Of a DNA stretch of 19,180 nt, positions 15,501 to 19,180 are shown piece after piece. Every line of letters starts with the position of its first letter. Position 1 is the first letter of the stretch. Under the pieces are notes generated by a model, which was given only the letters and a program-made list of their open reading frames with translations, searched no databases and was not told the origin of the DNA. Source of the DNA: CAZYPU01 sp964649665 (GTDB lineage: Bacteria > Omnitrophota > Gorgyraeia > JABMRN01 > RBG-13-46-9); NCBI GenBank assembly GCA_964649665.1, contig CAZYPU010000019.1, forward strand, positions 1-19,180. The letters run 5' to 3'. Both the position numbers and the translations under genes were made by a program.

Positions 15501-15702
15501 CGATGGGCGTAGTTATTAATTTTTCGACGTCTTTGGCCGTAGCGCCGGGATATACGACGGAAACCTGAACCAGATCAAAGGAGACGCTCGGGAAAACCTC
15601 TTTATTGAGGTTTAGCATGGCAACGGCGCCCACTACGAGAAAAAATACCGAAAGCAGGTTTATAAAAAGGGAATTTTTCACCGAAAATTCGGATATTTTC
15701 AT
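12598..15702 (-). CDS. RND family efflux transporter, inner-membrane pump
   Basis: A 1034-residue AcrB/MexB-like RND permease with the usual 12-helix plan: TM1 at 11-30, a large periplasmic loop (about 35-330), TM2-6 (333-480), a linker, TM7 (526-545), a second loop and TM8-12 (865-1020). The proton-relay Asp pair is present in TM4 as GMIVDDGIIVSEN (Asp398, Asp399). In TM10 the sequence is GVVVNDSIILVDF, so Asn932-Asp933 stand where AcrB has the relay Lys940-Asn. Substrate is unknown: the protein could be a drug/solvent pump or export lipid-like molecules. It starts at TAATG overlapping the tolC stop. No adaptor gene accompanies it. Its stop codon lies inside the flanking duplication of element E1. 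Confidence 0.93.
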   Translation of the reverse strand: MKISEFSVKNSLFINLLSVFFLVVGAVAMLNLNKEVFPSVSFDLVQVSVVYPGATAKDVEKLITTPIEKELREVDDIEEIRSISGSNISTIYIKINPDAKDKSKIVNDIQRAVDKIKDLPADAEDPFVQEMNMKLIPVIEIALSGAQDEFELQGYAESLESMLLDISEVARVQRRGWRDREIWVEIDPKKLREYYVSLEEIMEALRARNLNLPAGTMRGENTEYIVRTSGEFLSNKDIEETIIRASDIGDWLRIKDVARVRDAFEDENEVTKSFGTRAINLIVLKKEKADAIELVSRTKEVVEKFKKSIPENLHVYTLDDMSIYIKRRLNILRNNGIVGIILVLITLRLFMTKRVAFFTAAGIPIAFSITLGFMLATGMSINMMSMFGLIIVLGMIVDDGIIVSENTFRYIEKGMPPKEAAVRGTEEVIPAVTTTIITTIVAFLPLVFMTGIIGKFVKQIPIVVIVALSASLFEAFIILPSHLADFARAPKSALDKKRLERLHWFDRVRNFYTRAISKAIKNRYKTIGIFVIAFILLMVWLKIGLRVVAFPHKGVEEFYLRAEAPIGTSLDKTAVLSHQLEEIVETLPGNELDSYVTSVGNISEGRTMDPYMRRGSHLVQVNVYLTPEAKRKRSAIQIIDSLRDKLKIVEGLEKVRFEQVRGGPPMGKAVDIKIKGDDYTVLNEIAQKYITYLKTLSGVTDIDTDYKFGNDEITVEVDEKRASSAFLTTQDIAEAVRNAVGGGTATAIKQTKAEEEIDIVVRFPKEERKDENVFQRIVIPNKSGNLINLKNVASFKKQKQLESYKHLDGKRALRVMATVDEKNMTAVRANALLKKKFKDVETEHLGYTVTYGGEEKDTVEAFGNLIKAFMLAFFLIFLILATKFNSLIQPFIIMIAIVFGISGALFALVAHNMEFSFLAFLGIVGLVGVVVNDSIILVDFINRLRIQGMDRRKSIIEAGSLRLRPVLLTTITTFIALAPVAYGIGGLDPFLQPAALTLSWGLLFGTTLTLIFIPCVYAVIDDIALRITRHTTVG

Positions 15703-17162
15703 TATTCAATGACTCCTATCCTGGCAAGAAGCGTGTCCTTTGCGTTTTCAAGGTCTATGAGGGAATAGTAGTAATCCAGAACCGCGATGTATTGTCGTAT
15801 TGCCGCGAGGCTAAGGTCATTCTGAAAATCCACGACTCTTTTGCTTGTGGAGCGCCCGTATTTTAATTTCTTTTCCTCTTCTTTGAATTTTTCGTATTGT
15901 ATTTTTTTAATCACTGTCCAGCGTTTCGCGTTTTCAAGGCGAAGATTAACAACCCTTACCTCTTTGTCAACATCGGTAAAAATTTTCTTTTCAACGCGCA
16001 AAATTTCAAGGATCGCCTGTTCTTTTTCAAAGCCCGCCTTATTAAATTCGCCGCGCGCGGCTCTGTTTTCCAGGGGGTAACTGACTTCGATGCCGCCGTA
16101 GTAATAGGGGTGCTTATTTGTGGAAAGGACGCGGTTTGCGTGCTCAAACTTTCTCTTTACGCCGCTTGTAGCGAGAGTGCCGACTAAATCAACCTGCGGC
16201 CAGAGGCTGTTTGCTTTCATTTTAAGGTTAACCTTTTTGGCGAGGAGGTTCTTTTTCTTCATGCGATATTCGCGGTTGGCTATAAAAGCCGTATTCAGGG
16301 ATTCGAAAAGGTCAGCCCCTCCCCAAAGGGTTTCAAGCTTGTCTTTGGGTGTTACGATAAAATCGGCATCTTCGTTTAACAGGAAAAGCAGGTTATTGCT
16401 GGCTGTAATAAGATCGTTTTGCGCCACAAGCAATTCTGTCCTTCTGATGCGCATATTTGCCTCGGTTTCATACAGGTCCGTTTCTTCGGCGAACCCCATC
16501 TTCAAATGTTCTTTGTACCTATTATAAAGCTCGTCGGCCTGCGTTAAAAGCTCTTTTCTTAAAGCGACATTTTGATATGAAAAAACGAGCCGCCAGTACG
16601 CCTTTCCCATGTCCGCGACCTGGTTTTCTATGGCGTCCATCGCCTCTATCCCGGCTATTTCCGCTTCGATCCCGGAAATTCTCACCGTGTTCCGGTCTAT
16701 GTAGCCCAGAAAATTCTTGAGTACCGGTTGTCTGGCGGAGAACGAAAGCCCCGCCTCATGGTAAGGGTTAACCGTCGTGAATAATCGATCCGTCCATTCT
16801 CTCGTATCGATGTAATCTATGGAAACTTCGGTACCTGTCGGCAGTTCTTTTGTGACGCCCATTTCATATTCGGTTTTCATGGTTTTTGAACCGAAAAGAG
16901 GGCTCGCGGAAGCGCTCTGGTCGTCCGTATAGTTTACGTTTCCGGTTAATATGGCGTCAAATACAGATTCGGAAAGTAAAATATCCTGATCCTTTATTAA
17001 CGCTTCGAGTTTCGCGATCTTAACGGTGAGGTTGTTGTTAAGGCCTATATCGAGGCATTCGGAAAGCGAGCGTTCGACCTGTGGTTTTTCGGAAGCCCGG
17101 GCATTCGAAAATACCGGCATTATCAATAAAAGAGCCGCTATCGCGGGGAGAAATCTACGCAT
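15702..17162 (-). CDS. TolC family outer-membrane efflux protein
   Basis: A 486-residue exported protein: signal peptide about 1-23 (RRFLPAIAALLLIMPVFSNARA), then two repeats of the outer-membrane efflux protein fold with long alpha-helical hairpins (for example 175-250 and 370-460) alternating with beta-rich segments. It should form the trimeric exit duct for the RND pump encoded directly after it. No lipobox Cys follows the signal peptide. An AcrB-type complete system also needs a periplasmic adaptor, which is missing here. A GGAG ribosome site lies 5 nt before the ATG. It overlaps marR by 8 nt upstream and the RND gene by one base downstream. Confidence 0.88.
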   Translation of the reverse strand: MRRFLPAIAALLLIMPVFSNARASEKPQVERSLSECLDIGLNNNLTVKIAKLEALIKDQDILLSESVFDAILTGNVNYTDDQSASASPLFGSKTMKTEYEMGVTKELPTGTEVSIDYIDTREWTDRLFTTVNPYHEAGLSFSARQPVLKNFLGYIDRNTVRISGIEAEIAGIEAMDAIENQVADMGKAYWRLVFSYQNVALRKELLTQADELYNRYKEHLKMGFAEETDLYETEANMRIRRTELLVAQNDLITASNNLLFLLNEDADFIVTPKDKLETLWGGADLFESLNTAFIANREYRMKKKNLLAKKVNLKMKANSLWPQVDLVGTLATSGVKRKFEHANRVLSTNKHPYYYGGIEVSYPLENRAARGEFNKAGFEKEQAILEILRVEKKIFTDVDKEVRVVNLRLENAKRWTVIKKIQYEKFKEEEKKLKYGRSTSKRVVDFQNDLSLAAIRQYIAVLDYYYSLIDLENAKDTLLARIGVIE

Positions 17163-17610
17163 TGGATCTCCGTCCGGCTCCCGGAGCCAGATTTTTTTGG
17201 ACTTTTCTTAAGATAGCCATGTACTGCGCGCGTTCTTTCCGGCTGATGTCGGAAAAAAGGCGGCTTATTATCTTTAGCTTGTAATTTCGGAGTTTCCTTG
17301 ACAATACAAACCCTTTTGCCGTCAGGCTCGCCCTGACAACCCGCCTGTCGTTTTGGGACCTCAACCGTTTTACGAGATGTGTTTCTATAAGGCGGTCGGT
17401 GATGGCCGTAACAGCGCTTTTTGTCACGCCGAGCGATTTTGATATATCGCTCATCCGGCATTCCCTATTTTCCCGAAGCATCTCCAGTATTAACGTTTGG
17501 GAAATGGTTATCTTTTCCTCTTTCAGGGCCGCCGGCAGGTTCCTGAGAAACGACGCGTGTATATGCGGGGTAATGGCAATTACTTCGTTCGCAAACGCCT
17601 TTATGTCCAT
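17155..17610 (-). CDS. MarR family transcriptional regulator
   Basis: A 151-residue winged-helix repressor, normal length for MarR. The DNA-binding part runs from about 35 to 100: helix pair MSDISKSLGV, recognition helix TKSAVTAITDRLIETHLV, then the wing with the family DxR signature in SQNDRRVVRASLTAKG (Asp88, Arg90). N- and C-terminal helices would make the dimer. As first gene of the marR-tolC-RND operon and with a palindrome directly behind its promoter, it is very likely an autorepressor that releases the operon when a ligand binds. GGAGG (17621-17617) lies 6 nt before the ATG. The inducing ligand cannot be told. Confidence 0.92.
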   Translation of the reverse strand: MDIKAFANEVIAITPHIHASFLRNLPAALKEEKITISQTLILEMLRENRECRMSDISKSLGVTKSAVTAITDRLIETHLVKRLRSQNDRRVVRASLTAKGFVLSRKLRNYKLKIISRLFSDISRKERAQYMAILRKVQKNLAPGAGRRSNA

Positions 17611-17634
17611 GAAAGGCCTCCTTAAATAAAACCC

Positions 17635-17659
17635 AAATAGTTAACTTCCTTAACTATTT
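17635..17659. promoter_or_regulatory. Likely MarR operator
   Basis: AAATAGTTAA (17635-17644) and TTAACTATTT (17650-17659) are a perfect 10-bp inverted repeat with a 5-nt spacer. The site begins 9 nt downstream of the -10 box, covering the first transcribed bases, where a bound dimer would block RNA polymerase. Sequence type (TAGTTAA-N5-TTAACTA) and length suit MarR proteins; binding by this MarR is inferred from position. Confidence 0.75.
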
Positions 17660-17668
17660 ACATATTTA

Positions 17669-17697
17669 AGTATACCTGAATTTCGCTTTTTTGTCAA
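17669..17697 (-). promoter_or_regulatory. Strong sigma70-type promoter of marR-tolC-RND
   Basis: On the minus strand a perfect TTGACA (17697-17692) and TATACT (17674-17669) are separated by the ideal 17 nt. The start codon at 17610 is 58 nt past the -10 box, leaving a leader of about 50 nt with the operator and a GGAGG ribosome site. Confidence 0.85.
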
Positions 17698-17704
17698 GCG
17701 AAAT
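17680..17704. promoter_or_regulatory. Second 25-bp palindrome overlapping the marR -35 box
   Basis: ATTTCGCTT (17680-17688) and AAGCGAAAT (17696-17704) form a perfect 9-bp inverted repeat with a 7-nt spacer that covers the TTGACA box. It has the same overall length as the downstream operator but a different sequence; the centres are 45 bp apart. It could be a site for a second regulator. Confidence 0.55.
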
Positions 17705-17853
17705 GTGATTTTACTAGCCCACCTCGTGGCAATTACTTTATGGTCAATCAGGGGTAAGTAAATTATATAAGCCTCCGGGATGTCTGCCAGCGGCTCACAC
17801 AAAATATTGTGTAAAGCTCTCTCCGTAGAATTTCTGCGCTTTGTGACCGAAGG

Positions 17854-17887
17854 AAATCCTGAGCCGAGCGAAGGGCTCGTTGGATTT
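17854..17887. repeat. Short hairpin repeat
   Basis: AAATCC (17854-17859) pairs with GGATTT (17882-17887), enclosing GAGCC/GGCTC (17861-17865, 17874-17878) around a GAGCGAAG-type loop. The inner sequence resembles the CCTGAGCGACAGCGAAGG part of the 3643-3755 element, so it may be a fragment of the same class. The rest of 17705-17853 shows nothing I can name. Confidence 0.5.
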
Positions 17888-17899
17888 AAGGAAATACAA

Positions 17900-17967
17900 A
17901 AGAAATAGCCGATGGTTTTCTTGTCCGCCGAAGCCTTGGCGTAGGCGGAAACCATCGGCTATTTCTT
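17900..17967. repeat. Long hairpin with 19-bp arms and GCCTACGCCAAGGC-type centre
   Basis: Positions 17900-17918 and 17949-17967 are perfectly complementary (core ATAGCCGATGGTTT). The 30-nt interior again pairs at its edges, TCCGCC (17924-17929) with GGCGGA (17944-17949). In one minus-strand frame the centre reads AYAKASADK, a peptide I recall appearing repeatedly in open reading frames of candidate-phylum genomes, where it marks this DNA repeat rather than a protein. Both strands lack a T-run directly after the stem on the minus strand, so a terminator role is uncertain. Confidence 0.8.
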
Positions 17968-18130
17968 CGAACTAGACCTGTATACCAACTGCGCAAGCGC
18001 GAAATTCTATTGTCGAGGGCATTCGCCGCCTGGCAGGCATCCCCCCGGAGGCTTATATCATCGCAGACCTACCCCGCCAGCCCTCGCAGGTCTGTTGCGG
18101 CAGGTCTGTTTATTCCCATGCGTAGAAGGG
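17968..18130. other. Gene-free stretch between repeats
   Basis: No supported gene, tRNA or promoter was found. Only small irregular structure is visible: CAGACCT/AGGTCTG inverted repeats around 18064-18098 with a second copy of GCAGGTCTGT about 15 nt on, and GCCTGGCAGGC near 18031. It may be decayed repeat material. Confidence 0.4.
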
Positions 18131-18200
18131 CTTGCACAAGCTGCCTTTATACCGGGCCTACGGCCGAGAGAGAGTCTGCGTGAAGAGCCTTAAAAATTAA

Positions 18201-18351
18201 GGCGTAGTTTTATGCTTTTTGAGGTTTACCTTTGTCACATTGTATGAGACAAAAAGGATTGCAGTTGTCTGAGGCCCACACCGAGCGTATCACCAGCAAG
18301 GCGTGTGTGGGCCGAGTTCTGCAATCCCCTCAAAAAGCTTAAAACTACGCC
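18201..18351. repeat. Triple-nested inverted repeat module inside E2
   Basis: Outer arms 18201-18224 and 18328-18351 are complementary over 24 nt with one mismatch (core GCGTAGTTTTA...CTTTTTGAGG). Inside them GGATTGCAG (18256-18264) pairs with CTGCAATCC (18319-18327), and inside that GGCCCACAC (18273-18281) pairs with GTGTGGGCC (18305-18313), leaving a 23-nt loop. The unpaired sides are TTGTCTGA and GAGTT. The module is absent from E1, where the flanking sequence CCTTAAAACTACGCC is continuous, so it appears to be an insertion into an E1-like sequence. It could also be a structured RNA. Confidence 0.75.
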
Positions 18352-18352
18352 G

Positions 18353-18420
18353 ACCCCGCCTTGAGGTGCCAGGCACCTTAGTTGAGTATATCCAAGGTGC
18401 CAGACACCTCAGGGCGGGGT
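18353..18420. repeat. GGTGCC hairpin, centre of E2
   Basis: ACCCCGCC (18353-18360) pairs with GGCGGGGT (18413-18420), TGAGGTG (18362-18368) with CACCTCA (18405-18411), and GGCACCTT (18372-18379) with AAGGTGCC (18394-18401). The loop GTTGAGTATATCC closely matches that of the E1 hairpin (GGTGAGCATATCC). The right arm contains GGTGCCAGACACC, a one-sided change from the perfect core. Confidence 0.8.
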
Positions 18421-18546
18421 AATTTTTCTTATCTGCTTTTTAGCAGAAGGCTCATCACACAGACTCTTTTTCGGCCGTAAATTAAGCGGAAAGGTAGCTG
18501 CCGCTGGCAAGTGACCGCAGGGAAGTCCTGCTGCGCGAGCTGCTTT

Positions 18547-19161
18547 CTATTTTCTTTTGAAGATTATCGCGAGGCTGAAGGTGATGTCCCTCTTTCCGAG
18601 GGCTTCCGGGGGAGGCGGGAACGGCGAGCACTGTTTTATGCTTTTAAGGGCGGTTTCACGCAGGGCCTCACAGGGGGCGCTGTTTGCATCGTCGACGGAA
18701 ACATTTTTGAGCGCGCCTTTTTTGTCGAGGACGAAAGCGACCTCAACGGCTCCCTCTTTGCGGGAAGCCCTATAGTTGCGCGCAACGAGCTTTTTGATTT
18801 TTTCACGTATCAATTCGTAATACTGGATGTATTCCTCGAGACGCTCCAGCTCTTTTTGCTCAAGGTATTGTTCTTCGGAAAGCGCCCCTTCCGCTTTTAC
18901 GGAGCCGTCTTCGGCCACCTTCTTTTCACGCGCGCTTTGCCGCAGCTCCTCTTTCCGGAGATCGTATTCCTTGGGCAGGTTTTCTATGATTTCTTCGTTT
19001 ATGACCTCTTCCGGTGTTTCGGCCAAAAGGTATGCCACTTCAATTTCGCGCTCTTTTTCTACGGGGGGTTTTCCCCGGAAAAGTCCTCCCGCCGATACCG
19101 CGAAAATATGCAGCGAAAGCGATATTGCCAGCGCCGCCCTGAAAACCGTACTTTTTAGCAT
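18547..19161 (-). CDS. TonB-family protein
   Basis: Predicted to couple the ExbB/ExbD proton motor to outer-membrane transport or a similar envelope task. Starting from the ATG at 19161 it is 204 residues: one N-terminal membrane helix (about 4-24) with the S-x3-H spacing typical of TonB (SLSLH), a charged Glu/Lys-rich linker (about 35-125) instead of a proline-rich one, and a C-terminal TonB domain (about 130-204) with EVAFVLDKKGALKNVSV and the ending SPFPPPPEAL. The start is uncertain: ATG at 19170 and TTG at 19179 are in frame, and the window ends at 19180. TATAAT at 19176-19171 may be its -10 box, which would make 19161 the first usable ATG. No exbB/exbD gene is in view. Confidence 0.8.
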   Translation of the reverse strand: MLKSTVFRAALAISLSLHIFAVSAGGLFRGKPPVEKEREIEVAYLLAETPEEVINEEIIENLPKEYDLRKEELRQSAREKKVAEDGSVKAEGALSEEQYLEQKELERLEEYIQYYELIREKIKKLVARNYRASRKEGAVEVAFVLDKKGALKNVSVDDANSAPCEALRETALKSIKQCSPFPPPPEALGKRDITFSLAIIFKRK

Positions 19162-19170
19162 AGTATCCAT

Positions 19171-19176
19171 ATTATA
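19171..19176 (-). promoter_or_regulatory. Possible -10 box of the tonB-like gene
   Basis: A perfect TATAAT on the minus strand lies 9 nt before the ATG at 19161. Any -35 box would be outside the window, and the region is AT-rich, so this is only a candidate. No ribosome site separates it from the gene. Confidence 0.35.
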
Positions 19177-19180
19177 CAAT

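Larger units (their letters stand above)
18131..18513. repeat. Element E2: large composite inverted-repeat element related to E1
   Basis: The two ends carry the same block in opposite orientation. The left reads CTACGGCCGAGAGAGAGTCT then GCGTGAAGAGCCTT (18158-18191). The right, on the minus strand, reads TTACGGCCGAAAAAGAGTCT then GTGTGATGAGCCTT. Outside these are AGCTGCCTTT and AGCTACCTTT, and CTTGC at each edge. E1 has the same block once. The middle holds a nested hairpin module (18201-18351) and the GGTGCC hairpin (18353-18420). Exact ends are uncertain because the termini have diverged and no target duplication was found. It lies between the tonB-like stop codon and the marR promoter and contains no gene. 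Confidence 0.65.

Noticed and set aside
17650..17955. A 101-codon minus-strand open frame beginning MVSAYAKASADK
   Set aside because: It runs through two hairpin repeats and the marR promoter and operator, has no ribosome site and no protein-like family signal. It is a by-product of repeat DNA.
18158..18191. Resemblance of the E1/E2 block to a hammerhead ribozyme core or to box C of archaeal C/D RNAs (GTGATGA, CGAAA, GTC)
   Set aside because: There is no room for the hammerhead stem III between CGAAA and GTC, the needed C before TGATGA is G, and the motif is not kept in the E1 copy. The organism also looks bacterial.
18511..19158. A long plus-strand open frame opposite the tonB-like gene
   Set aside because: The minus-strand frame has clear TonB features; the plus-strand one is its antisense shadow with no recognisable domain. 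The same applies to long plus-strand frames opposite pfk, accC and accB.

Overview
The window reads as chromosomal DNA of a Gram-negative-type (diderm) bacterium. It carries a sedoheptulose-7-phosphate isomerase for heptose/LPS synthesis, a TonB-family protein, a TolC-type outer-membrane channel and an RND pump. The gene string aroQ - M24 peptidase - efp - accB - accC - amaP, a group III PPi-type phosphofructokinase, and intergenic DNA packed with small palindromic repeats fit an uncultivated lineage such as Candidatus Omnitrophota. That placement is inference from gene content and style; no rRNA or other marker is present. All 15 protein genes that I can support lie on the minus strand, so transcription runs from high to low coordinates.

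Layout in transcription order. (1) A TonB-like gene (about 19161-18547). (2) A gene-free stretch, 18546-17611, filled with nested inverted repeats and ending in a well-formed sigma70 promoter. (3) An efflux operon marR-tolC-RND (17610-12598) with overlapping genes, a palindromic operator beside its promoter, and no membrane-fusion (HlyD/AcrA) gene. (4) A gene-free stretch, 12597-12232, holding a 300-bp MITE-like element flanked by an 8-bp direct repeat, then a promoter. (5) An operon of M16 double-domain peptidase, MEMO-family protein, patatin-like phospholipase and RmuC (12231-7045), with every junction overlapping. (6) A short gap with a perfect palindrome and a promoter. (7) A housekeeping operon: LPG-synthase-TM/flippase-type membrane protein, aroQ, stand-alone M24 peptidase, efp, accB, accC, amaP, pfk, gmhA (6919-14). 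It covers shikimate synthesis, translation of polyproline stretches, the first step of fatty-acid synthesis, glycolysis and LPS heptose.

The most unusual material is intergenic. A palindrome built on GGTGCCAGGCACC lies at each of the three operon junctions that fall wholly in the window (after rmuC, after the RND gene, after the tonB-like gene) and was not noticed inside any operon. Two of these palindromes form the core of larger elements (E1, 12295-12594; E2, about 18131-18513). The elements share a conserved block of about 50 bp and differ by modules inserted into them. E1 has 31-bp terminal inverted repeats and a flanking 8-bp direct repeat, CAATCAGC, whose right copy includes the RND stop codon, so it looks like a mobile insertion. 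I see no transposase, CRISPR array, tRNA, rRNA or defence system in the window.
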